Positions 36,732 to 45,528 of a DNA stretch of 64,000 bases are shown here, piece by piece. How positions within the stretch are numbered: position 1 is the stretch's first letter; every line of letters begins with the position of its first letter. The DNA lies in assembly GCF_021412625.1 (NCBI RefSeq), contig NZ_JAKCFI010000001.1:496001-560000 (forward strand), given 5' to 3'. The notes beneath the pieces are model-generated. The model did no database searches. It had not been told where the DNA came from and was given only the letters and a program-made list of their open reading frames with translations. Position numbers and translations under genes: made by a program. The stretch is from Myxococcus stipitatus (GTDB taxonomy: Bacteria; Myxococcota; Myxococcia; Myxococcales; Myxococcaceae).

Positions 36732-39104
36732 ATGCGCCGTTCCCGTCGCATCGTGAAGGGGCTGGTCGCCGCCGCCGGGGGGCTGGTCGCCCTGGCGGTG
36801 GTGGGGGTGGTGGCGGCCTGGAGCCTGCCGCTGCCAGCCCGGCTCCACGCGCCGCCGTCGGTGGTGATGGAGTACCGGGACGGCACCCCGGCCCACGTCT
36901 TCCTCGCGCCGGACGAGCGGTGGCGCATCGCCACGTCGGCCGAGCGCATCGACCCGGCCTACCTCCGGGCGCTGCTCGCGCTGGAGGACAAGCGCTTCTT
37001 CACGCACCCCGGCGTGGACCCCCTGGCCGTGGCGCGCGCGGCGGCGCTCAACCTGGCGCGCGGGCGGCGGGTGTCGGGTGCGTCCACGCTGACGATGCAG
37101 CTGGTGCGCATGCTGGAGCCCCGGCCCCGCACCTTCGGCTCGAAGGTGGTGGAGTCCTTCCGCGCCCTCCAACTGGAGCTGCGCCTGTCGAAAGAGGAGG
37201 TGCTCGCCGCGTACCTCCAGTTCGTCCCCTACGGCCGCAACGTGGAGGGCGTGGAGGCCGCGGCGCTGTCCTACTTCGGCCATACGGCGGCCCACCTGAG
37301 CCCGGCGGAGATCGCCACGTTGCTGGCGGTGCCGCAGAACCCGAACCGCCGCTTCCCGGTGGCGGAGAACGCCGAGCGGCTGGTGTCCGCCCGCGACGAG
37401 GTCGCGCGCCGGTTGCTGGAGGCGGACGCGTTGCCGCTCGGTCCCGACGACGCGAAGTCCGCCCCGTCGGAGGTGCTCGACGAGGTGCGCGCCACGCGGG
37501 CGCCCATGGAGCTGAAGGCCTTTCCTCGCGACGCGCCGCACGCGGCCGTGTGGCTGCGGGCCCAGTACCCGGACCTGCCCCGCCTGCGCACCACGCTGGA
37601 CCTGGGCACGCAGCGGACGGTGGAGCGGCTGCTGCGAGACGCCTCGCGCGAGCTGAAGCCCAAGGGCATCCACAACGGCGCGGCGGTGGTGGTGGACCGC
37701 GAGCGGGGGGACGTGCTCGCGCTGGTGGGCAACTTCGACTTCTTCGACGAGCGCCACGGCGGGCAGATTGTCGGCTTCGCCACCCCGCGCTCGCCCGGCT
37801 CGGCGCTCAAGCCGCTGCTGTACGCCATGGGCCTCGACCAGGGGCTGGTGGGGTCGGAGCAGCTCGTGGCGGACATCCCCATGACGTACGGGGGCTACGC
37901 GCCCAGGAACTTCGACGGCCGTTTCCAGGGCCTGGTGCGCATGGAGTACGCGCTGTCCCAGTCGCTGAACATGCCCTTCGTGCGGCTGCTGGAGCGCGTG
38001 GGCGTGGAGCGCTTCCTGGCCACGCTGCGCGCCGCGGGCGTCGCCAGCCTGGCGCAGGAGCCGGGGTACTACGGCCTGTCCGCGGCGGTGGGGGGCATCG
38101 AGCTGACCCCGTTGGAGCTCGCGGGTGTGTACGTGGCGCTCGCGGGGGATGGCCGGGCGCGCACGCTGCGGCTGGTGGAGGACGGGACGAGCCGCCCGGA
38201 GCCCGTGGCGTGGGTGTCTCCCGGGGCGGCGTGGCTCACGCGCAAGGCGCTGTCGCTGCGCGACCGGCCGGACTTCCCGGAGCGGCGGCGGCTGACGGGC
38301 ATGCCCGCGCGCGTGCACTGGAAGACGGGCACCAGCTTCGGCAACCGGGACGCCTGGGCGGCGGGCTCGGGGCCGCTGCATACCGCGGTGGTGTGGCTGG
38401 GCAACTTCGACCACTCGCCCAGCGTGCACCTGGTGGGCGCGGAGTCCGCCGCGCCGCTGTTGTTCGACATCCTGGAGGGGCTGGGGCCCGCCGGGAGCGA
38501 CGTGCCGGAGTCGGAGGCCCGCCCCCCGGACGACCTGATGCGCGTGGAGGTGTGCGCCTATTCAGGGCACCTGCCGACGGAGGCCTGTCCGCACCGCAAG
38601 GGTGTCTACGTGCGGCGCACGGCCGTGCCGACCCAGCCGTGTCCGTATCACCAGCGCGTGGAGGTGGACGTGGCCTCCGGCCTCGCCGTGGGGCCCACGT
38701 GCAAGGAGGGCCGGAGGACGGAGTCGCGCGTGTTCGTCACGTGGCCGGCCACCATCCGCCGCTGGCTGGAGGAGCAGCACCGGCGGCTGCCGGAGCCTCC
38801 GTCGCCCGCGCCGGGGTGCGAGACGGGCGGGGCCCGCGCGGCGCCGGGCATCGTCTCCCCGGCGGAGGGCCACGTGGTGATGCTCATCCCCGGGGTGGCG
38901 GCGGACCGGCAGGAGGTCCCGCTGGAGGCGGAGGCCTCTCATGAGCGCATGCTATCGTGGTTCGTGGATGGCGCGCTCCTGGCCAGCGCTCGCGCGGACG
39001 AGCGCGTGTGGTGGACGCCCACGCCAGGCACACACGAAATCCTGGTGACGGACGACCGGGGCCTCACCTCGAAGCGCACCCTGGAGGTCCGCGAGCGGCG
39101 CTGA
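36732..39104 (+). CDS. pbpC: penicillin-binding protein 1C
   Basis: A 790-residue bifunctional peptidoglycan synthase anchored by one N-terminal helix (about 9-30). The glycosyltransferase 51 domain has catalytic Glu85 in LEDKRFFTHPGVD and GASTLTMQLVR. The transpeptidase domain has the SxxK box Ser357-Lys360 (SPGSALKPLL), an SxN-type segment SQSLNMPF and KTG at about 531-533. A C-terminal beta domain of BiPBP_C type ends the protein. The ATG lies 1 bp after the A2M stop, so the two are co-translated in all likelihood. Confidence 0.94.
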   Translation: MRRSRRIVKGLVAAAGGLVALAVVGVVAAWSLPLPARLHAPPSVVMEYRDGTPAHVFLAPDERWRIATSAERIDPAYLRALLALEDKRFFTHPGVDPLAVARAAALNLARGRRVSGASTLTMQLVRMLEPRPRTFGSKVVESFRALQLELRLSKEEVLAAYLQFVPYGRNVEGVEAAALSYFGHTAAHLSPAEIATLLAVPQNPNRRFPVAENAERLVSARDEVARRLLEADALPLGPDDAKSAPSEVLDEVRATRAPMELKAFPRDAPHAAVWLRAQYPDLPRLRTTLDLGTQRTVERLLRDASRELKPKGIHNGAAVVVDRERGDVLALVGNFDFFDERHGGQIVGFATPRSPGSALKPLLYAMGLDQGLVGSEQLVADIPMTYGGYAPRNFDGRFQGLVRMEYALSQSLNMPFVRLLERVGVERFLATLRAAGVASLAQEPGYYGLSAAVGGIELTPLELAGVYVALAGDGRARTLRLVEDGTSRPEPVAWVSPGAAWLTRKALSLRDRPDFPERRRLTGMPARVHWKTGTSFGNRDAWAAGSGPLHTAVVWLGNFDHSPSVHLVGAESAAPLLFDILEGLGPAGSDVPESEARPPDDLMRVEVCAYSGHLPTEACPHRKGVYVRRTAVPTQPCPYHQRVEVDVASGLAVGPTCKEGRRTESRVFVTWPATIRRWLEEQHRRLPEPPSPAPGCETGGARAAPGIVSPAEGHVVMLIPGVAADRQEVPLEAEASHERMLSWFVDGALLASARADERVWWTPTPGTHEILVTDDRGLTSKRTLEVRERR

Positions 39105-39112
39105 CGCGACGA

Positions 39113-39142
39113 AGGCCCCGGGCGCTCATGCCCCCGAGGCCT
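39113..39142. terminator. hairpin between pbpC and the convergent CotH gene
   Basis: AGGCC/GGCCT outer arms with a CGGGC/GCCCCCG inner stem (one bulge) in the 72-bp convergent space. No U tract. A probable bidirectional terminator on position more than on sequence. Confidence 0.35.
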
Positions 39143-39176
39143 CCTCGCTCGTGTCACGGGCGCCGGGCCGTGGGCC

Positions 39177-40970
39177 TCAGCGCACCTCCCAGCCCCGTTC
39201 GCCGCGCTCGTACTGCTGGCCGCTGGAGAGCTGTCCGTAGAAGAGCAGGTCCTTCACGCCCACCACGGACTTGCCGTCGAACAGGCCCAGCTCTCCCTTG
39301 GGCATCAGCTGGATTCCCAAATCAGAGGCCTTCAGCCGCACGCGCCCCCCGGGAGGCACCGTGATGTTCGGCAGCACCGTCCCCACGGGCTTCTTCACCT
39401 GCGTGGGCGCATGGTCGCTGCGCGCCAGGCTGACGCGCAGGTTCGTGGTCAGCACCATGCCCGCCAGCGACACGGGCGCCGAGCCCCGGTTGCCCACCTC
39501 CACCCAGCCCCCACCCGGGTCGAAGGCCTCGAACACCAGCGTCGGGGTCACCGCGGTCATCCGCTTCCACTCCGCCTGGACGATGGCGCGGCGCTCCTTC
39601 ACGTAGCGCTTCAGGTAGTCGCGGCCGGCCAGGAAGCGCGCGTAGTCCATGTACGGGTCCGAGCGCATGTGCGGGTCGATGAGCTTGTGGAGCGTGTCGA
39701 TGTACGGGTCCATGACCTCGGGCTTGAACAGCTCGTCGAGCGCCTTCTCCAGCCGCGCCCCCAGGCGCTCGCGCAGCTCCGGGTTCAGCAACACCCGCGT
39801 TCCCAGGTTGGAGAACACCGGCAGGTAGCCCGGGTAGGACTGGGTCTCCGACTTGCGCTGCAGGTACATCTTCTCCACCCACGCGTCGGTGAGGGTGAAG
39901 TTGAACAGCGGGTGGCGCATGTTGTTGCTGCTCACCCGCATGTCCTCCACCGGGATGGGGTACCACCAGCGCGCGTCCACGTTGTTCAAGTCCCACGGGA
40001 CGTAGGACCACTTCGCCACGGCGCGGTCGTAGACGAAGTAGCTCTCCGAATCCTCCACGAAGTTGTTGGACATCAGCGCGTCCAGGACCATGGAGCGCAG
40101 GTAGTGCTCGAGCTGCAGGTGCTTGCCCAGCGCCTCCGCGAAGGAGGGCTCGGGGGTGTGGTTGATGACGTCGAGCATGGCCTCGAGCTCGTCGTCCGGC
40201 TGCTGCTCGTTCGTCTTCTTCGTCCAGTCACCCTGGTAGGGCACCTTCCACGTCTTGAGCTCGCAGTCCTTCCAGCCGCACCGGTAGATGGTCGCGTCGT
40301 CGTCCGCGAAGTCATGGGCCTTGAGGAAGGCCTTGTTCACCTGCTCGATGTCGAGGAACACGCCCTGGTACGTGCCGTTGAGCTTGAGCCGGACGAAGGT
40401 CGCCTTCGACGCGGGGACCCGCATCGCCGCCAGCAGGTCGAAGGCGATCTTCTCCGCCAGCATCGACGCGTCCGCGTACTCGGCCACCAGGTTGAGCGAC
40501 GTGCGCCCCTGGAAGCGGGCGTCCTTCTCGAAGCTGACGTTCCAGCTCTTCTTCGGGAAGAGGCGCGCGGAGGCGCCACGCAGCCGCACCTTCACCGCGT
40601 AGGCCGTCCCGCCGGCCTTGAAGACGGCGTCCTGTTCCGGGGTCCACACGTCCGCCTCGAACTTCTTCATCGCCGCCTCGGGGATGATGAGCTCGTACTC
40701 CGGCACGGACGATTGGACCGCGGGCAGCTGGAAGACGCGCGTCACCTCCGTGTCCTCGGGGGGCGGGTCCACGGGCGGTGGGTCCACGGGCGGTGGGTCC
40801 ACGGGCGGTGGCTCGACCGGCGGGTCCACCGGAGGCGGCTCCTCCGGTTCCTGCGGCGCGGGTGGGTCCTCGACGAGTGGAGGGCGTTCTTCGACAGGTG
40901 TTGTGGACCCTGAACCACAAGCCCATAGCCACATCACTGGAAGACAGAACAAGAGTCGTGAGCGTTTCAT
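39177..40970 (-). CDS. CotH kinase-like lipoprotein with C-terminal beta domain
   Basis: A 597-residue lipoprotein (LPVMWLWACGS lipobox, start ATG 40970). After a Pro/Val/Asp spacer with repeats of PPPVD comes a CotH domain: VRLRGASARLFPKKSWNVSF, KATFVRLKLNGTYQGVFLDIEQVNKAF, LRSMVLDALMSNNFVEDSESYFVYD, and the catalytic-loop-like VPWDLNNVD. CotH proteins of spore formers are atypical kinases that phosphorylate coat proteins. The last 130 residues (VFEAFDPGGGWVEVGNRGSAPVSLAG) form a lamin-tail-like beta domain. In a fruiting bacterium a role in spores or surface assembly is a fair guess, not shown here. Confidence 0.85.
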   Translation of the reverse strand: MKRSRLLFCLPVMWLWACGSGSTTPVEERPPLVEDPPAPQEPEEPPPVDPPVEPPPVDPPPVDPPPVDPPPEDTEVTRVFQLPAVQSSVPEYELIIPEAAMKKFEADVWTPEQDAVFKAGGTAYAVKVRLRGASARLFPKKSWNVSFEKDARFQGRTSLNLVAEYADASMLAEKIAFDLLAAMRVPASKATFVRLKLNGTYQGVFLDIEQVNKAFLKAHDFADDDATIYRCGWKDCELKTWKVPYQGDWTKKTNEQQPDDELEAMLDVINHTPEPSFAEALGKHLQLEHYLRSMVLDALMSNNFVEDSESYFVYDRAVAKWSYVPWDLNNVDARWWYPIPVEDMRVSSNNMRHPLFNFTLTDAWVEKMYLQRKSETQSYPGYLPVFSNLGTRVLLNPELRERLGARLEKALDELFKPEVMDPYIDTLHKLIDPHMRSDPYMDYARFLAGRDYLKRYVKERRAIVQAEWKRMTAVTPTLVFEAFDPGGGWVEVGNRGSAPVSLAGMVLTTNLRVSLARSDHAPTQVKKPVGTVLPNITVPPGGRVRLKASDLGIQLMPKGELGLFDGKSVVGVKDLLFYGQLSSGQQYERGERGWEVR

Positions 40971-41294
40971 CACCCGGGGGATGAGCAAGCCGCGTGCCTT
41001 GTCGCACCCGGTCTCACCTCGTCCGGGAGTGGACAGCGCGCGTACCCGGTGGGTGCCCCATCTCGCCGCGACGATGAAAGGGTTTGCCCTTCATGAGTCG
41101 GTCAGTCGCCTGACCCTGAAGGGCAGTGGGTCCGTCGGTCCGCGTGTCGGCTCGCGAGCGCGGAGGGGAGATGCCGCGTGCCTCCCGGGGGGCAGGCGGG
41201 CGGGCGGAGTGGAGGACCCCCGCCGTTTCCGCCGCGTGGCGCCGGGCCTAGCTTCAACGGGAAGAGGAGCGCCGCGACAGGGGAGACGCCCGCC
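40971..41294. other. divergent intergenic region with two inverted repeats
   Basis: This 324-bp space between two divergent genes holds no convincing gene. It contains an imperfect hairpin ATGAAAGGG-TTTG-CCCTTCAT at 41074-41094 and a perfect 6-bp inverted repeat GGTCAG-TCGC-CTGACC at 41100-41115. Either could be an operator or part of a leader. No clear -35/-10 pair is visible. Confidence 0.4.
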
Positions 41295-41765
41295 ATGGAG
41301 ACCTGGAACCAGTCGGCTGATTCGGCCCGCATCCACACACCCTTGATGGTGAACCGCCGCATCGACGAGCACGTGGAGTCGTGCGTGCGGCACATGGCCT
41401 CGCACGCGGACCGCGCGGAGATGAGCCACTACCTCCAGAAGCTGGAGCGTGAGTGGGACCTCAACCGCGCCGTCATGGTGGGCACCTCGGCGCTCGGCGC
41501 GCTCGGCCTGCTGCTCGGGAGCCGGGATGGCGGCCGGTGGCGCGTGCTGACCGCCGCGGCGTGCGGGCTGCTCGTCCAGCACGCCCTCTTCGGCTTCGGT
41601 CCCCTGTCGGGGCCGCTGCGCGCCCTGGGCATCCGCACGCGCCGGGAGATCGACCTGGAGAAGTTCGCCATCAAGGCGCTGCGCGGGGACTTCGAGCGCA
41701 TCCCCAACGACGGCGGCCCCATGGCTCGCGCCAACGCCGCGCTCGTCGCCGCGCAGTCCTCCTGA
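41295..41765 (+). CDS. DUF2892-like inner-membrane protein
   Basis: A 156-residue protein. An N-terminal cytoplasmic helical part (HTPLMVNRRIDEHVESCVRHMASHADRAEMSHYLQKLEREWDLNRAV) leads to one or two membrane helices (MVGTSALGALGLLLGSRDGGRWRVLTAAACGLLVQHALFGF), then IRTRREIDLEKFAIKALRGDFERIP. The pattern resembles DUF2892 proteins related to the YgaP membrane domain. No function is known. ATG 41295 is chosen because it is followed at once by ordered sequence; the frame stays open upstream. Confidence 0.7.
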   Translation: METWNQSADSARIHTPLMVNRRIDEHVESCVRHMASHADRAEMSHYLQKLEREWDLNRAVMVGTSALGALGLLLGSRDGGRWRVLTAAACGLLVQHALFGFGPLSGPLRALGIRTRREIDLEKFAIKALRGDFERIPNDGGPMARANAALVAAQSS

Positions 41766-41836
41766 GCCTCCCTCTTTCCCCTCCGGGGCCCCCGCGCCGT
41801 GGTCGGTGGCAAGGGGGCGGCCCGGGCGCTCCGTCA

Positions 41837-44800
41837 TCAGTGGCGCGGACCGGTGTAGCCACCGCCCACCGCGGGCATCAGCGCGGGCGACATGGGCTGG
41901 GGCGCGGCGCCGCCGTTCTTCGCCCCGGTGTTGCCCTGGTCGAAGAAGCCGTTGAGCCCCGCGATACCGAGCGAGAAGTTCGTGACCCAGCCAGGGTCCG
42001 GCTTTCCTTCGGGCGCGCCGATGTCGATGGGCCTGGCGAAGTGCAGGCGCAGCAGCAGGGGTCCGAGCGCGACGTTGAAGCCGATGGCCGCGTCCAGGAC
42101 GCGGTGGTTCCACAGGTCCTTCGTGCCCTCGCCCACGCCGCCGAAGTCCAGGCCCGCCACCGCCTCCAGGTCGCTGAGGAACGCGACCCGGATGATGTCG
42201 TTGAGGGGCAGCTGCACCTCCATCGTCGAGTAGAAGAAGTTGCGCCCCAGCAGCCACTTCTCGTCGCCGAAGTTCACGCCGCGCAGCGTGTCGAAGGACG
42301 ACAGGAAGTAGGAGCGCGCGTAGCGCCCGCCGAGCGTGGTGCCCGCGCCGCCTCGCAGGAAGACGTGGGTGCGGCCGTAGATGGGGAAGTAGCGCTCCGC
42401 GTCCAGGCGCAGGTTGCCGTACGCCTCGTCGTCGAAGGGCTGCACGCCCACCGTCAGCTCCAGCAACGCGGAGCTGCCCGACAGCGGCCCGGTGGCGTAG
42501 TGGTACTTCAGGCTGTCGTAGCCCACCTGGCCGCTCACCTCCGTCTGGAAGCGCACCTTCCCGTTGCGCGCGTTCCACTGCGACAGCAGCTCCTGGTTGG
42601 CCAGGTTGCGCTCGGGGAAGAAGAGGTAGAACTCCGTGGGGTCGTCGAGGAAGTACTTGGTGCCGCCCAGGCTCAGGTCGCCCTGCAGGTACAGGAACGT
42701 GCTGAGCGGGTAGCGCATGCTCCCGAGCACGCCGAAGAAGCGCTCGCCGGACGTGAAGAAGACGGGCAGCCCCTTGAAGGTCTGGTCGTCGCGGAAGCGC
42801 AGCGACTGGAACAGACCTCCGCCCCACGTCGTGCGCCCCTCGTCGTTGATGTAGAGCATGTACCCGTCCGTCAGGTCGAAGCTGCCGTACACCGCCAGGG
42901 TGAGGACGAACTGGTGGTCGCGCATGCGGTCGCTGGCCGCGGCGAAGAGCTGACCGACGAACCCGCCGCCGCCCGCGCCCGCGAAGCCGAAGATGGGGCC
43001 GAACTCCAGGTTCTGTCGCGCCAGCGGCTGGTACGCGGTGGCGTCCGTCAGCGGGCGCACCGCCAGCGGGCTGGGCGGCTCTGGCGGCGGCTCGGGCGCC
43101 ACGTCGAGCGCCAACATGCGCGGCGGGCGCAGCACCGCGGGTTTGCGCTCGCCGGAGACGTGGAACAGCATCCACAGGCTGCCCTCCGGACCGGGGCCGG
43201 GTTCGAAGACGCCGGTCGTCAGGTCCGTGCGCCGGATGATGCGGCCGTCCGCCATCAGCTCGTGCAGGTCGGAGCTGCTGTTGTTGAAGGCGGTGAAGAA
43301 CACGCGGCCGTCCGCCAGGGCCACCGGGTCCGCGTGGTCGCGCTCCTCGCTGGTCAGCCGCTCCACCTGCCGGGGCGCGTCCATCTTCACGCGGAACAGG
43401 TTGAACATGCGGTGCGACGTCGCATCCGACGTGAAGATGATGCCCGAGGGGCCCCAGGTGAGCTGCCGCTCGGAGAACACGTCGTCGGTGAGCTGGAGCG
43501 GCTTGGCGTCCGTGCTGGCGTTCAGGTCGATGACGTACACGTCGCGCAGGCCCTCGTCCTGGATGCCGATGAAGGCCACCCACCGCCCATCCGGGGAGAT
43601 GGCGGGGGAGTACGCCGCCAGCAGGCCGTGCTTGTCGATGCGGTACGCCTTGCGCTCCCCCAGCTCGAGCTTCACCGACGTGCCCACCTCCCGGTCGATA
43701 CCGGTGCGGATGGGGTTGCGGCGCACGAGCACGTCCTGGGCGCGCTTCTCCGCGCTGTGGACGTAGTCCTGCACGTAGATGACGTCGCGCCCGGTGATTT
43801 CGGCGACGAAGGCCAGCTTGTCCTTGGACAGCGCGAAGCTGCGCCCGGCGATGGGGTGCAGCGACTCCACGCCGGGGACGCCGTCGCTGGCGACCTTCAC
43901 CGACTTGTCCGGCGCGCGCGGGTCCATCATGTACAGCCGGCTCTCGCCCGTCTCCGGGACGATGGTGCGCATCGCCAGCACCTGCCCGTCCGGCGAACTG
44001 GTGAAGGACGTGATGTAGCCGGGCGCCTTGTCCAGCAGGTCCAGCGCCGGCGCGGATTGCTCCGACCCCAGGTACGTCTTGTACGCCCGGCGCTTGAGCC
44101 AGTTCTCGAAGCGCGCGGACAGCCGCTTCGGGTCATCCCCCGTCAGCCGCTCCAGCAACTCCTCGAACTTGAGCGACGGCGAGTCCTTCGACCCGCCCGC
44201 CAGCCGAGGTGACTCCTCGAGCACGCGCTGCAGGAAGCCCTTGCCGTACTCCTCCTCCAGGAACGCCACGCGCACCTGGCCCACCTTGTAGATCCACAGG
44301 TAGCCGTAGGGCCCGGGCGAGAAGAAGTCGAGGAACGCGTAGCCCTTGTACAGGTCCGGGTTCACGAGCAGGTCGCGCACCAGCATCTCCGCCTCGGGGT
44401 CCATGCCGCGCTTGGCGTAGAACTCGGCGAGCCCTTCGATGAACCACAGCGGGATGGCCTGCAGCGGCTCCCCGAACACCTTGGCCTGCTGCGCCACGGT
44501 GCGCACCTTCTGGATGGTGAACTGGTGCGCCAGCTCGTGCGTGCTCACCTCCTCGAAGAGGCGGTGGTCGCCCAGGTAGGGCAGCGTCAGCTTCAGGTCC
44601 TCGGTGCTGGTGACACCCAGCGTCCCCTCGGACAACGGGAAGAGGTTGGTCTGCAGGAATTCCTGGTAGCTGCTGTAGAGGATGTAGGGGAAGGTCTCCG
44701 TGGGGACGTACTGGAACGCGTCCACCAGGTAGCGGTACGCCTCCTCGATGAGGGGCGCGGCGCGCTCGGCGACCACGCGCTCGCGCTCGTAGAAGTAGAA

Positions 44801-45337
44801 GCGCACGCCTCCCGCCTTGGCGCCGAGCGACTTCGCGTACGTGTAGGCGAAGCCGCCGTCGCTCGAGCCACCATCCGCGGCCAGGTCGAACACGTTGCCG
44901 GCCAGCGACGTGCCGCCGTCGGTTCCGCCGTCGGCCGCCAGGCCCGCGACCGCTTCCGGAGGGGGCGTGCCCGCGTCCTCGCCACCGGCGCCCGCGACGG
45001 AAGGGGGCGTGCCCGCGTCCTCGGCGCCGGGCGGGGCGGCGATCTGCGGGGGCGTGCTCGCGGGGGGCGGCAGCGGGGTGCCCGCCTGGGCCTCCGGGGC
45101 GGGGGTGCCGGGGACGCCTCCCTGGGGACCGGCCGGCGTCTCATGGGCGGTCCTGTCCGGCGGTCTGGCTTCTCCGGTGGCCTCCGGGCCGACGAGGATG
45201 TCGACGTGCCGCCAGGCGAACTCGTAGGTGTTCACCGGGGTCTTGCCTGGCCGGCGTGGCACGACGAAGACCTGGGCCAGCGCCAGCTCGGGAACGAGCA
45301 AGGCCAGCGCGGCTGCGGCGAGGAGACGGGGGTTCAC
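41837..45337 (-). CDS. outer-membrane protein: peptidase MA-like + beta-propeller + barrel
   Basis: A 1166-residue exported protein of three parts. A signal peptide (NPRLLAAAALALLVPELALAQ) and a long Pro/Ala/Gly linker lead to a gluzincin domain with H267-E-L-A-H271 and a downstream GLAEFYAK glutamate. Next come TolB/PD40-like propeller repeats (SPDGQVLAM, SPAISPDGRWVAFIG). The last 400 residues look like a surface-antigen/Omp85-type barrel (GTTLGGRYARSYFLSSFDTLRGVNFGDEKWLLG), ending in an unusual Pro/Gly-rich tail. It may be a surface or barrel-coupled protease. Start GTG 45337 has GAGGTGA upstream. Confidence 0.82.
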   Translation of the reverse strand: MNPRLLAAAALALLVPELALAQVFVVPRRPGKTPVNTYEFAWRHVDILVGPEATGEARPPDRTAHETPAGPQGGVPGTPAPEAQAGTPLPPPASTPPQIAAPPGAEDAGTPPSVAGAGGEDAGTPPPEAVAGLAADGGTDGGTSLAGNVFDLAADGGSSDGGFAYTYAKSLGAKAGGVRFYFYERERVVAERAAPLIEEAYRYLVDAFQYVPTETFPYILYSSYQEFLQTNLFPLSEGTLGVTSTEDLKLTLPYLGDHRLFEEVSTHELAHQFTIQKVRTVAQQAKVFGEPLQAIPLWFIEGLAEFYAKRGMDPEAEMLVRDLLVNPDLYKGYAFLDFFSPGPYGYLWIYKVGQVRVAFLEEEYGKGFLQRVLEESPRLAGGSKDSPSLKFEELLERLTGDDPKRLSARFENWLKRRAYKTYLGSEQSAPALDLLDKAPGYITSFTSSPDGQVLAMRTIVPETGESRLYMMDPRAPDKSVKVASDGVPGVESLHPIAGRSFALSKDKLAFVAEITGRDVIYVQDYVHSAEKRAQDVLVRRNPIRTGIDREVGTSVKLELGERKAYRIDKHGLLAAYSPAISPDGRWVAFIGIQDEGLRDVYVIDLNASTDAKPLQLTDDVFSERQLTWGPSGIIFTSDATSHRMFNLFRVKMDAPRQVERLTSEERDHADPVALADGRVFFTAFNNSSSDLHELMADGRIIRRTDLTTGVFEPGPGPEGSLWMLFHVSGERKPAVLRPPRMLALDVAPEPPPEPPSPLAVRPLTDATAYQPLARQNLEFGPIFGFAGAGGGGFVGQLFAAASDRMRDHQFVLTLAVYGSFDLTDGYMLYINDEGRTTWGGGLFQSLRFRDDQTFKGLPVFFTSGERFFGVLGSMRYPLSTFLYLQGDLSLGGTKYFLDDPTEFYLFFPERNLANQELLSQWNARNGKVRFQTEVSGQVGYDSLKYHYATGPLSGSSALLELTVGVQPFDDEAYGNLRLDAERYFPIYGRTHVFLRGGAGTTLGGRYARSYFLSSFDTLRGVNFGDEKWLLGRNFFYSTMEVQLPLNDIIRVAFLSDLEAVAGLDFGGVGEGTKDLWNHRVLDAAIGFNVALGPLLLRLHFARPIDIGAPEGKPDPGWVTNFSLGIAGLNGFFDQGNTGAKNGGAAPQPMSPALMPAVGGGYTGPRH

Positions 45338-45528
45338 GGGGGTCACCTCTCGGGTGGTAGGCAGGCGAGACGGATGCTTCAGGGAGGCTCGCTCCGGCGG
45401 GCGAGCGTACACAAGCGCGTCGTTTATTTCCTTCGGTTTACTTGCCGGGCGAAGGACGTTCGTGCCCGCCCCCTGGGGAGAAGAGTAGGGCTTTCGTTGA
45501 GTGCCAACGCCCGGTATGGATGCGGGCC

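Noticed and set aside
31127-36949. A very long open frame antisense to the A2M-pbpC genes
   Set aside because: It is a by-product of strong third-position GC in the real genes. The translation is Arg/His/Gly/Ala/Leu-rich without any domain, and the plus-strand genes have clear motifs. Similar antisense frames at 15936-18716, 13978-16302, 10257-12023 and 61481-63970 were dropped for the same reason.
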